A DNA stretch of 22,380 bases from Saccoglossus kowalevskii (Eukaryota > Hemichordata > Enteropneusta > Harrimaniidae). The stretch lies in the NCBI RefSeq assembly GCF_000003605.2, contig NW_003151264.1, forward strand, positions 68,040 through 90,419, given 5' to 3'. Positions 8,437 to 17,819 of the stretch are shown piece by piece (positions within the stretch are counted from its first letter, which is position 1; each line of letters begins with the position of its first letter). Made by a program: the position numbers and the translations under genes. The notes under the pieces are model-generated. The model was given only the letters and a program-made list of their open reading frames with translations. It had not been told where the DNA came from and did no database searches.

Positions 8437-9680
8437 ATGAATATTCCCTGACAAAGGTGGTCTGTTTACTTATTAAGTTGGGGTGCTTCTAAGATATACC
8501 ATTGGGTGTTTCTGTATTGAAGATTCACTTCTAATAGAGCAAATGCAGTGAATATTCAAATGAATTTTTTGTAACTATTATTTTTTTTGCCCAAGGGCTA
8601 ACTTTATTTCTTCCAGTTGTATTTTTTTTCCCATATAGTTGCTATACTCCAAAATAGAAAAATTTGACAAACTTGCTAAATCTGAAAATTAAACCTATCT
8701 AGAATTTCAATGCCAGTAATTAAATAAAATGATGTTTGTAGATAGAATTTCTTACATAATTGAAAACAAAGTACCTGTTAAGATAATTATCACATACAAG
8801 CATTATAAAGTTAAATAAGCTTTAGTGAGCTGACTTAACACGCAGCAAAGTCCACTCAAATAACTGCTCGCATGGTGTGTACATGGCTAGGGTTGCATTG
8901 AGGTCTGGTTTGTACATTGTTATTAGCAATTTAGACAAACACTCTTCAAAAGGGGGAGTACTCACAGGGGCTATAAAGTCCGACCCCCCGGACCACCTGT
9001 TGGTGCAGAATGGAAACAGTCATCAATGGTGGCTTTGTATTTGGGTGAAATTTAAGTAACTGTTACTGCACTGGGCCTTGTTTTGGAACTAGTAGAACTT
9101 GGTGTCAGTTAATAGTGTTACTATGGAAACTAGGGAAAACTGTATTATCTAAATCTGTCTTCTTTTTCTGTATACCTTATAGAATAGTGCAGACTTATTT
9201 ATATATAATATATATGACTACTGTCTTCAAAACAAAGCAGAGAATGTGTAACTTTTTTGAGGAAATAAAAAAGCAATATTTTTTGGTCTCTTTTCCTTTC
9301 TTGTGGAAGTTTGAGCAAAATTTTTAAGATTGGAAAATGTGATCTCATTGGCAAAGATTCTCCGATGTCATGTTTTTCATACATTGTCAATTATGAGTTC
9401 ATACTATCAGGATACCAAAATAAAAACAAAAAATTGGGGTTACCAGACAAGTTTTGTAGATACAAGATTCACACATGTCATGGAAAATGGTCAAAATTGG
9501 TTTACATTGGTTTCTATGGTGTTTTTTTCATATTTCCAAAATTTTTCTCAGTGACGTGATATGAAAAAGTTGTATATTATAGATATGAGTCAATATATTG
9601 TGAAAACATTTCAAAAATGGATATAATACCATGAGCTTCTATGGTGATAGTATTTTTCCATTATGTACAATGAGAGGTTT
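8437..9680. other. Non-coding stretch
   Basis: A less AT-rich patch at 8945-9000 contains GTCCG (8978-8982) and CGGAC (8989-8993), a small perfect inverted repeat around a C-run. A 60-codon frame over it (8877-9059) starts at GTG and shows no known motif. GTTACTATGGAAAC at 9117-9130 resembles an RFX X-box (GTTNCCATGGNAAC). Overlapping frames at 9115-9559 look like chance. Confidence 0.45.
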
Positions 9681-9725
9681 TCTCCCATAATGCATTGCAT
9701 ATATGTGCAGTGACATGCTCAGTAG
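9681..9725 (-). repeat. Inverted copy of the 4177-4271 dispersed repeat
   Basis: Read on the minus strand this gives CTACTGAGCATGTCACTGCA, then CATATATGCAATGCATTATG and GGAGA. It matches the second unit at 4225-4271 (CTGAGCGTGTTACTGAGCAT and GCATTATGGGAG). Boundaries beyond the shared block are not clear. Confidence 0.55.
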
Positions 9726-10151
9726 ATCAAAACTTGAAATTGATACAAACTCCCTTAAAGCGCCACGTCTATCTCATCACATTCAGTATTCAATATGCAA
9801 GGCACTAAAATATTCCATGTTTATTTGACAATAATAGCTGACGCATTTTAACATAACACTTTGATTATTTTTTTTTAAATAACAATGTACTAGTATTATT
9901 TATTATGAAAGTTGATGACCTTTGACCTCTCTGTTCATATTATATAATGTCAAATAACAATGATAAGATAGTCCAGTTAATACACTCTTGGTTAAGAAAC
10001 TTTGCTAAACTTGTGATTTTGTGTTTTAGATTCAGAAGAAAAAACTTGGGGTATATGATCTAGTTTTTGAATTAAGAGCCAAAATTGTATGCATTTGATC
10101 ATTTTACAATTCAAATGGCTGCCTAAGTAGAGTTTAATGACCAATTTCCTC
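9726..10151. other. Non-coding spacer
   Basis: This is ordinary AT-rich sequence with a T-run near 9870 and no open frame of note. Nothing is recognised between the inverted dispersed repeat and the 18-bp minisatellite. Confidence 0.5.
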
Positions 10152-10515
10152 ATGTTATTTCATTGGAAAATGTTATTTCATTGGAAAATGTTATTTCATT
10201 GGAAAATGTTATTTCATTGGAATATTATTTCATTGGAAAATGTTATTTCATTGGAAAATGTTATTTCATTGGAAAATGTTATTTCATTGGAAAATGTCAT
10301 CACATTGAAAAATGTTATTTCATTGGAAAATATTATTTCATTGGAAAATGTTATTTCATTGGAAAATGTCATCACATTGGAAAATGTCATCACATTGAAA
10401 AATGTCATCACATTGAAAAATATCATTACATTGAAAAAATGTCATCACATTGAAAAATGTCATCACATTGAAAAATGTTATCCCATTGAAAAATGTCATC
10501 ACATTGAAAAAAAGT
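10152..10515. repeat. 18-bp minisatellite with two unit types, about 20 copies
   Basis: Type A is ATGTTATTTCATTGGAAA and fills most of the left part, from 10152 to about 10293. Type B is ATGTCATCACATTGAAAA and fills most of the right part. Between them one isolated B (10294-10311) is followed by three A-like units, then a hybrid with B start and A end (ATGTCATCACATTGGAAA). Late units show further changes (TATCATTACATTG, GTTATCCCATTG). Small 1-2 nt slips occur near 10222 and 10437. Long open frames on both strands (up to 158 codons) are by-products of the 18-bp period. Confidence 0.95.
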
Positions 10516-10666
10516 TATTTCACTCAAAACAATATATGTGTGATTTAACCAGGTCTTCTATGAAGAAATTCTATTACCATGGAAACCAATGTGAAAGAAA
10601 ATTTGTTTTGTGATCTACATTTCTTTTATATTTTTCTGTAATTTAATGATGCGCACCCATACTTAC

Positions 10667-10730
10667 AATTCAGGCAAGACATTATTAAACAGACTACATG
10701 GCAATACTTATTGAATTCAACTTGCTCCAT
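10667..10730 (-). CDS. Weak candidate first coding exon (minus strand)
   Basis: On the minus strand an ATG at 10730-10728 sits in a good Kozak-type context (A at -3, G at +4) and opens a frame of 21 codons plus one base: MEQVEFNKYC, then HVVCLIMSCLN. It runs directly into a strong donor consensus, GTAAGTATGG, starting at 10666. The residues after the first eight are hydrophobic and cysteine-rich, so a signal peptide or anchor is possible. There is no recognisable homology, no visible second exon and no clear promoter upstream (the region to the right is occupied by the open frame at 10759-11262 on the other strand). A start plus donor this good is expected by chance a few times in 45 kb of double-stranded search space. 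Confidence 0.13.
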
Positions 10731-10758
10731 GATTTAAAGAAAGCCAACTGTTCATATT

Positions 10759-11262
10759 GTGTTTTTCTCAAAAGATTCTACTTTGGTTGGTCTCCAGCAG
10801 TGCAGATTTTCTTTCTCTCTTTTACTTCATTTTACACTCCCTGTGTTTACATTGTGTGTATTTCTAATTGTTCAATGGTCTAGCGTTACACCCATTTCAC
10901 ATATTTTACGGAAGACTCAAGGAGTTGCCTTTCTGTTCATTTCAATGAACTTGAACAGATGTTCTTTTATGACTACAATTCTGCCAATGTCATTGACAAG
11001 GTTGAACAACTTCAAGGGTAATGTCACTGACTACTTACACTCTTATGTACATTTCTTAAATTATAAAGCTCTGTTCGGACTCAGAAATCATTCAAGCTTG
11101 GATTCAAATCTTTTGATCAAATTTTTATCTCAAAATGTTGTGGATGTCACTGACTTACTGATGTTTAAAATTATCGTTTTGCCAGATATTAATGGACAAG
11201 ATAAATGTTGTAACTTTGAAATTTTCAGAAGATCATCATATTCCTTGCCCCAAGCAGATTGA
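10759..11262 (+). CDS. 167-codon open frame, unknown; possible exon
   Basis: This is the longest open frame outside tandem repeats. With about 6-7 percent stop triplets at this composition, a non-repeat frame this long is expected only about 0.02-0.03 times in the window, so it deserves a note. The first codon is GTG. The first internal Met is near residue 63, so it would have to be a spliced exon or use the internal ATG. An acceptor-like TTCAATGGTCTAG ends at 10882. The N-terminal third is hydrophobic (residues ~20-42). The rest is mixed, with LLIKFLSQNVVDVTDLLMF and a C-terminal CCNFEIFRRSS. No domain or catalytic motif is recognised. The alternative is a chance frame in DNA that is locally less AT-rich. 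It may also be a decayed transposon fragment. Confidence 0.2.
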   Translation: MFFSKDSTLVGLQQCRFSFSLLLHFTLPVFTLCVFLIVQWSSVTPISHILRKTQGVAFLFISMNLNRCSFMTTILPMSLTRLNNFKGNVTDYLHSYVHFLNYKALFGLRNHSSLDSNLLIKFLSQNVVDVTDLLMFKIIVLPDINGQDKCCNFEIFRRSSYSLPQAD

Positions 11263-11734
11263 ATATGTATGAAAATTAGATTTGAATTCCTAAAATTAAA
11301 TTACAAATGCAGAGGTTCTGTCTAAATGCACAATTGACACCATCAAAACCAAATTATTGTAAAGTACAGGTGGAGCTATGTAGCCCAAGTCGGGGGAGGC
11401 TAATGTCCTTAACACCTTTTTTTGAATGGAGTGTCCTAATAACCGCAAAACGTTTTCTTTCATACAAGTGTTGAGCAGGAATTGTTGTTGGATAGACTTA
11501 ATTAATTGTACAAATGTTTGAAATAGGAAATTCTAAAGTGATTTAAACAAACTTCCTGAGTTTGAAAGACTGTCATTCAGTAACTGTCTTGTGTATACAG
11601 TCCTGCATTGTTGTATGGAGTCTCTCAAAGCAATGTGTAAAGTGAATGTTAGTTAGTCCATTACTACTTTACTCAAATATCTTGACTTGTCTGTCAGTCA
11701 TATTATTTTAGTTTAACTACTCTGTATTTACACT
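11263..11734. other. Non-coding stretch
   Basis: No gene is supported. A G/C-rich patch near 11368-11400 (GGTGGAGCTATGTAGCCC, then AAGTCGGGGGAGGC) has no open frame on either side. Confidence 0.45.
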
Positions 11735-12260
11735 AATTCGAGATGTAGCTAATTTATTTATGCTACTTCAGAGTGTAGCTAAGTTAGCTACTCTGTCTTC
11801 ACAATAATTCAAGATGTAGCTATTTTATCTTCTCTATGCTAATTCAAGATGTAGCTAATTTATTTATTCTACTTCAGAGTGTAGCTAAGTTAGCTACTCT
11901 GTCTTCACAATAATTCAAGATGTAGCTAATTTATCTTCTCTATGCTAATTCAAGATGTAGCTAATTTATTTATGCTACTTCGGAGTGTAGCTAAGTTAGC
12001 TACTCTGTCTTCACAATAATTCAAGATGTAGCTAATTTATCTTCTCTATGCTAATTCAAGATGTAGCTAATTTATCTTCTCTATGCTAATTCAAGATGTA
12101 GCTAATTTATCTTCTTCTATGCTAATTCAAGATGTAGCTAATTTATTTATGCTACTTCAGAGTGTAGCTAAGTTAGCTACTCTGTCTTCAGAATAATTCA
12201 AGATGTAGCTAATTTATCTACTCTATGCTAATTCAAGATATGGCTTATTTATTTATGTTA
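11735..12260. repeat. Composite tandem array, 35-bp units in a 106-bp higher-order repeat
   Basis: The basic unit (about 35 bp) carries AATTCAAGATGTAGCTAATT followed by TATCTTCTCTATGC. Three related units form a 106-bp block whose middle part reads CTACTTCAGAGTG, TAGCTAAGTTAGCTACTCTG and TCTTCACAATAATTC. CTACTTC-GAGTG recurs at 11763, 11869 and 11975 (106 bp each) and at 12152 (177 bp, where about two extra 35-bp units are inserted). Each block contains GTAGCTAAGTTAGCTAC, a perfect inverted repeat with 8-nt arms around one G. Outlying degenerate units continue to about 12320. No coding frame survives. Confidence 0.92.
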
Positions 12261-14200
12261 ATTCAAGATGTAACCAATTTGAAAGTTATTCTGTAATAAT
12301 GCGCTAATTGATGATATAGCTAATTTACCTACTAAACTTTTGTCAACAAAATAATTAACAAATCAGTTTATATTGAATTGTAAGCTAATTATAGCCTAAT
12401 TGGTTTGTTGCTAAGGGAATAACACAAACTACTAGTTACCATGGAATCAGTGCCATTTCCTTGTGCCAATTTTAACTATTCAATACTTGAAATATACCGG
12501 TAACTATAAAAATGCGTAGATCACCAAATGTTGTTGTATTAAGGATATATATGATACAGGTAAGAAACTTAGATATCTTTCTCTCTCTCGCTGGTGATAT
12601 AGAGTGTTGTAGATCACATCATCTTGTAAGTTTCATGCATGAGTCAATCGAATGTATCATACCTATGATATCACAGAGTGTGGTGGACGCTTTTGGAAAT
12701 GTATGATTGCGTTACAGAAATGAGTGAGATTATCAACAAACGTTAAATAAGCAAGAGCAGTATGAATGAAGCCCAAGACGACGCATTTGAATGTCCGAAT
12801 CAATTGGTGATTTTCCTTTCACTGCGAGATTGCGAGACTGCATTATAATTGAAAAGTGCGGACCGAACGTCTGCCATAAAAATCAAGCGATTTGAATTTG
12901 AATTTCTTTTGTTTTAGCTCAATATCTAAATGCTGATCTTTGAGAGGGAATTATGGTGTTGTGATATCTTTACTTCATTAAAATTGACCATCATAAAATG
13001 TGTATAGCACGTAATTAGGCGTGAATATATCCCATAATACTTTCACGTATTTGTTGAATCCCACATGATTTTTTGACATCGCCATACGCCTATGACATAT
13101 GTTTGTCTTGGTTTTACGATTTTCACACATAACGCATGATATTGCTGTGAATGAAAATCAGTGGATTTATTATTTCTAGAAATGTACATTTGTTTTGTAG
13201 TTTTGTGATCATCATGAAATATGCATAACGTCTTCAATTCATCTGAGATCTGCATCACATATCACACCACTTGCATTATACCCTGGTCTTATAAATCCTT
13301 GGCTGCATACATGTGTTTGTTGTTGTAATATAACAGAGAGTTGAAGACTAATAGCTTCCGATGGTAACTTCATATCAGTGAAACCAAGCAGTGCCTGGTA
13401 AAATTATCCTAAACAGTGCAAGCTAAAACAATAAGCAATGTGTGTGTGGTATGTTAGACGAGATGCCACAGTGTATCAGTCACTGTTTACTAATCACCTA
13501 CGGTTGTTTGTGTTATTTAACTTCAAAGACATTCCCCTTCGCTGATTATTTTCTGATTGCCCTATGTGTCAATTCGTTTTATTTGAGTACGTTGAAATCT
13601 GCTCGTTGGGCTGGACATCATTTGCTTTAAAAAAAATAATAAGACAAATAATTTTTCTTTTAAATGTTTTTATGATAACTATATAATTACTGGTAATTTT
13701 AAAGAGGTGTTTTTTACTGTTAATTCACTTTGAATTATTGGATTAAATCAGTAAATTATAAAAAAAGCTAATTCGCATTGTTTAAAGTGATTGAAAAAAA
13801 ATCATCCCGGAAAGTTTTTATGGAAAGGTAGTATTTTATATGTGTAGGATGTCAACATTTTTTTTTTGATTTTCAGCAGCAAATATGCAATGTTTTTGAG
13901 TCATTCCAGACATACCTACTCTGTTTGTATATATTTTTATTCTCTCCTTAATGTTTATTTCTTTCCACATCTCATTCATATTTTCACAGTATTTGGTGCC
14001 CAATTCAGTCAGTTTAAGTCTTGACACCGAACACCATTCCTTTTGTAACTGATCTTTGAGTGGATATAACAGAAGCATACATAGTTACACATACTAAGCA
14101 CTATAAATACAGTGTGAAACGGTGAAAGCAAGCTTTCAGTAGAAATTTGACAGTTCGTAAATATCAGTGATAATTCTGGGTAAAATTCAACTTTTGTCTA
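12261..14200. other. Non-coding stretch with scattered splice-like signals
   Basis: At 12512 an ATG opens 16 codons (MRRSPNVVVLRIYMIQ) ending exactly at a CAG|GTAAGA donor (12559/12560). No promoter or homology supports it. A 28-codon ATG frame (12762-12848, MNEAQDDAFECPN start) follows. TCTTTTGTTTTAG near 12917 is acceptor-like. The interval 12490-13100 is the least repetitive part of the window, so a conserved regulatory element would be plausible here. No motif proves it. Frames at 13043-13258, 13442-13630 and 13836-14078 look like chance. Confidence 0.4.
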
Positions 14201-14220
14201 GTTCATTTTACGAAATGAAC
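14201..14220. repeat. Perfect 8-bp hairpin
   Basis: GTTCATTT and AAATGAAC are perfect inverted arms around TACG. No T-run or matching element end is near. It could be a palindromic binding site or chance. Confidence 0.7.
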
Positions 14221-14530
14221 CAGTATCAGTTTTTACATATTTTGTACTGATATGTAACTAACTAATTTTATCCCCTCCGAGGAATTTTACGTTTTCAGTT
14301 ATTCTAACAGTAGCAAACAATTATTTGTGTGGTCAGAAAATAACACCAAAAAAATTCCAAAATAAATTTATTGAACCAAAATGCTGGTTGGGGAAAAAAA
14401 TGTGATGTTGAAAATGATTGATAGAATTGAATTGTGAAATTATTCAGCTGATTGTTAATTCAAATTGTTGTACAGGAATTAGCCTGGTTTAATAACTTCC
14501 TATTGTTTTTGCGGATCATCACCTCAATTT

Positions 14531-14684
14531 TTTTCATCACAAATTCACAAAATAGTCCCATTTATAGTCTGCACTTTCCTTTAGAAGATTGGGGCAAAAA
14601 TAGCAAAAATTTTCGAGTAAAAACTGAAAATTTACTCAAATTTCCAGAAATATTGAAGAATATAAGAAAAAAGTGCTGAAAAAT
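14531..14684 (+). repeat. Dispersed repeat family, copy 2 (shorter)
   Basis: This is the same ordered sequence as 6543-6716: TTTTCATCACAAATTCAC, AGAAGATTGGGGCAAAAATA, GTAAAAACTGAAAATTTACT, CAGAAATATTGAAGAATATA, AAAAAAGTGCTGAAAAA. It has an extra CCATTTATAGT-like block and lacks about 31 nt between two ATTT-containing sites that copy 1 keeps. A deletion between short direct repeats would explain the difference. Confidence 0.75.
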
Positions 14685-15044
14685 TTGGGCATGATAGTGT
14701 GGTAATGTTACCTCTCTGTTGCTAATTATCTATGTAAATTTATTTCTGCATCACGAAGTATGGGGTTAGTCATACTTTTGTCACTGTAAAATAGTCAGTT
14801 GATACAGCGCATGCCGAGAACTTTACGACTGTCATTCATTGTTTGAAAAATTAGCATATTCAGATTAGACGCCAGTGAACGTCACAGCCACTCACTGACC
14901 GCGGAGACAAAAAATCTAGATTATATATAATCAATATACAATATACTTACAAATTGTAGAGTCAGGCAGCCTCTAGTTTATTTAAACTGTTTTATAGGCA
15001 TATATTCCTTACGTATTGATCTGTTTATCCACAAAACTTTACAG
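14685..15044 (+). promoter_or_regulatory. Possible promoter-like patch (weak)
   Basis: The interval 14805-14910 has more C+G and more CpG than its surroundings (GCGCATGCCGAG, TTTACGACTG, AGACGCCAGTGAACGTCAC, GACCGCGGAG). It includes an ACGTCA CRE half-site and is followed by TTATATATAATC (near 14931). The candidate exon at 15045 lies about 110 bp further on. This is position and composition only. There is no initiator or transcript evidence. Confidence 0.2.
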
Positions 15045-15187
15045 AAGACATGGATCCCATAACACCTCAAATGACGCCAGGGTTTGTTTATTTTTTGTTT
15101 GTTCTGTCGGCACCTAATCCTCGGTGTTATGGGTATATGCATGCAGGGTTCTTGGATTCCAGGTTTACGTTAAACATAAATTATTTT
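15045..15187 (+). CDS. Candidate exon with start codon, unknown product
   Basis: An acceptor-like CACAAAACTTTACAG ends at 15044. An ATG at 15050 has G at -3 and G at +4. The frame (MDPITPQMTPGFVYFLFVLS onward) stays open for 46 codons to ATTATTTT, followed by a GTGAGT donor at 15188. Residues 11-21 form a short hydrophobic stretch (GFVYFLFVLSA) and PNPRCYGYMHAGF follows. The frame reads 14 more codons beyond the donor before a stop. No family is recognised. It could be a leader-type exon downstream of the patch at 14805, but a 60-codon frame is ordinary by chance and only the flanking signals lift it. Confidence 0.17.
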
Positions 15188-15248
15188 GTGAGTGAACCTC
15201 AGTGGGATTTGAAAATATTTAATAATTTATAAAGGTCATAAGATCAAC

Positions 15249-15257
15249 AGGTGGCGC
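15249..15257 (+). promoter_or_regulatory. CTCF-core-like site AGGTGGCGC
   Basis: AGGTGGCGC is a full match to AGRKGGCRS, and AGGTGGCGC is a common form of the core in animals studied. The preceding TCAAC matches the CCASY flank at some positions. It lies about 60 bp right of the candidate exon at 15045. Confidence 0.3.
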
Positions 15258-15258
15258 T

Positions 15259-15973
15259 GTTTTAAATCTTTCGACAGCTGATTGGAGATTTATGTCAATC
15301 GGGCGATAGAAAAAATACAAGAAAATTACTTGATAAGGTCTGACTGTCTGTCAGTAAATCATAATTTTATAAAATGTCTTGTCTTTCCATTAAAAAACTG
15401 CTTTGCTTTGAAGACTTTTGAATTCATGAATCACAGCAATTCAGTTTAATTTTGCGGAGTAAATATAAATTGGAGAGCATTCCAAGTAAGTAAAAAACAA
15501 ATACAAATTAATGTACAACTTCTCCAAGCTTATCTCCATGGAAACCAATCTTCTGCAACGTTACATCCCATTCACTGGTTGCCATTTTGGGACAGCATCC
15601 AGAGAGCATTTTGTGGTCCTTTATAATTTGTTGTAATGTCTTGTTGAAATTTATTCAAAAATAATTGATCAAAATTATAGAGAAATTATTGGAATGGGAT
15701 GTCAAAGAAATTAATCAGATAATGATATACGTTCTAATTTACTGGTACTCTTGTTAAACTTGTAAAGTGACTGCAACTAGAATGGGTGAATCACTTATTT
15801 TTAAAAGGGTGTAATCTGAGTAATTTAATAGTCAGGCCATTCACCTGACATCTATCAAGTCTGAGTGTGTCAGTGTATACATGCAGCAATAAACACACAA
15901 CAAGTTCTGTGATTGGCCAAATAGTTAAGTGCTAGATTTGGGCAGTCAAAGATGACACTTCTTATGCGGTGAA
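15259..15973. other. Non-coding stretch
   Basis: CCATGGAAACCAAT at 15536-15549 is identical to 10577-10590, possibly an RFX half-site or a dispersed fragment. AAGTAAGT near 15485 is donor-like without an exon. No gene is visible. Confidence 0.45.
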
Positions 15974-16390
15974 GCCTGTTAAACCTGAACACCAAATGGA
16001 CAGGAAAAACTGTTGAATTAAACTTAGAAAAACAGAAAAAAAATTAAAAATTTTGTTAATAGATATTCAGGTTATAAAGGTCTTAAACCAGCTAGTCTAA
16101 ACCAAATAACGAAGACACTGGGAAAATTGTTCAGTTTATAAAAGTGTTCAGTTTATAGAGATGTTCAATAGATTTCTTAAGAGTGAATATTTTTGAAAAC
16201 TGTAGATCTTACACTAAAAAACCCCTAGAAAATTGCTCAGTTTACAGAGCGGTTCCATTTATAAAAGTCTTACAGTAAAACCTGTCTAAACACCAAAGAA
16301 AATGAGAAAATTATTACATTTATAAAGGTATTCAGTTTATAGAGGACTTGCAAAGACCAAAGGGAAAACTGTTGACCAATTAATAGTCCT
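15974..16390 (+). repeat. Degenerate dispersed element with ~17-bp internal repeats
   Basis: CCTGTTAAACCTGAACACCA near 15975 and AAACCTGTCTAAACACCAAA near 16277 are related blocks about 300 bp apart. Between and after them, variants of TTCAGTTTATAAAGGT recur: about 16060 (ATTCAGGTTATAAAGGT), 16130, 16147, 16231, 16250, 16314 and 16331. This pattern (AAACCTGTCTAAA ends plus TTTATAAAGGTGTTC repeats) is common in invertebrate non-autonomous DNA transposons, from memory. The superfamily is not assigned. Many copies are diverged, so the element is old. Confidence 0.55.
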
Positions 16391-16629
16391 TGATTTAACT
16401 GATTACAAGTTTTGTGAAGAACACAGGAAAATAAAAAACAGTTCAAAATTTGCGTATACGTACAAAATGTTGCTAAAAAAACCTGTTTATCAAACCGCGT
16501 CAAATTTTATTAACTGGTATGGTTAGCTAATTTCTATTGCCAGCCATCATTCTCCCGCTACTTACAGTATCACTGTGTTGTCAAGGCTTTGTGACAAAAC
16601 AGCTACCATGCAATGATTCAGCTAAATCT
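16391..16629. other. Non-coding spacer with a small inverted repeat
   Basis: TTGTCA (16578-16583) and TGACAA (16592-16597) pair around 8 nt. A minus-strand GTAAGT donor (ACTTAC on the plus strand near 16560) follows an open 19-codon frame, but its acceptor lacks a pyrimidine tract. Confidence 0.4.
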
Positions 16630-16892
16630 CGTCTAGACCAATTTGTACTTTATTTAGTGGTTAGTAGGCGGGCATGACTGTACATTGTGTAACGTCACAA
16701 ACACAGTCTAAACAGAACCAGTAGAGCAGAACCGAACCTGGCTCCAAAGTAGACGTCAAGGTAGCCAGCTGTATTTGAGGCAGAAAGACGTTTAAGATTG
16801 CATTCAATTACACATTAGAACGTACTCCTTCCGGTACACACGCTAGAAGTGCCTCTGCACAATCGACAAAAAAGTAAACAAAGAGGAGTGGT
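16630..16892 (+). promoter_or_regulatory. Possible promoter and untranslated first exon
   Basis: The patch is less AT-rich than its surroundings and holds, in order, a CCAAT (16637), GGCGGG (near 16667), TAACGTCAC (near 16690) and AGACGTCAAG (near 16752), the last two resembling CRE/ATF sites. It ends at GGAGTGGT followed by a consensus donor GTAAGT at 16893. No coding frame spans it, so it would be a 5' untranslated exon. Every element is short and could be chance. A start site or CAGE peak is not inferable. Confidence 0.2.
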
Positions 16893-17729
16893 GTAAGTTG
16901 GAGATTGTTCTCCAGAAGTAGTGACTCTAATTTGACTTGTTTGTTTGTTTGTTGCTAAGTGTTTGATTGCTATATTATTGCATTTCTTCAGACAAATATA
17001 GGTTAGGACAATGTAGGGTCATCGCATTTATTTCAGCAAAAATAGTGATAATAAATTGCAAGTGGAAATTAAGTATTCCACAGTATGGGCAACATTATTC
17101 AAGATGCGTTTCAAATAACTTTTCATTAACTACTTATATTTTGAAAGCCCATATTTGTCGTATGCAGATCATTACACTTCATAAAACTTTACATCACCTC
17201 CAATAAGTAATTAAATTCATAATAGAGAACTTCGTTTAGCTAAAAAAATTAAATTGAAATAACACCTTAATTTCAACTTTGACATCTCCTTAACTTATCT
17301 TGAGAAATAGAAACTTTTATAGAAATAAATTTTTCCAGTCATTTTCATGAAGTTAGTCTTCATAAACTGATTTCTGGTGACCGACATTCAACCTCACAAA
17401 ATGTAAACAGAAAAGAGAATGTTAAAAATGTGTCAGTAGTTTGTAATGCCTGCAGGTATTCTAATGCATCAAAGCCAACGTAGGCATGATTGGGTAAGAA
17501 TGGCAACGGGAATGAAACACTTACCGATTAGGGATGTGTGCTAGACCATAACATGATGCGATAAAATGTAGAAACAGGTAATAAGGTCTGGTTTTATCAG
17601 CCCAATGAGGAAAGAAACACGATATAGGGTATCTGTCTTTAAGAATTCATTTATTACGTTAACTGGATTGTTACAATTTAATTAACCTTCGGATTGATTT
17701 CCCCACCAAATTGTTAGTGTGAATGTCTG
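16893..17729. other. Non-coding stretch
   Basis: A GTTT microsatellite (about 16937-16952, four copies) is present. A 79-codon plus frame (16967-17206) starts at a non-ATG codon (TTG) and has no known motif. Nothing else is seen. Confidence 0.5.
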
Positions 17730-17819
17730 TAAAGTACATTCTCTGTGAGGATTCATTCTCTAAAGTACATTCTCTGTGAGGATTCATTCTCTAAAGTACA
17801 TTCTCTGTGAGGATTCATT
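17730..17819. repeat. 31-bp tandem repeat, 2.9 copies
   Basis: The unit begins TAAAGTACATTCTCTGTGAG and continues GATTCATTCTC. It starts at 17730, 17761 and 17792, and the copies are identical. The third lacks the last three bases. Identity indicates a recent event. Confidence 0.92.

Noticed and set aside
10137-10613. 158-codon frame over the 18-bp array
   Set aside because: Again a by-product of an 18-bp period. It reads a six-residue repeat and low-complexity ends with no gene context.
12512-12559. ATG plus 16 codons ending at CAG|GTAAGA
   Set aside because: The donor is excellent but there is no promoter, homology or downstream exon, and a TATAAA-like word sits directly on the ATG.
12762-12848. 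28-codon ATG frame (MNEAQDDAFECPN...)
   Set aside because: Too short to separate from chance. No donor follows in frame.
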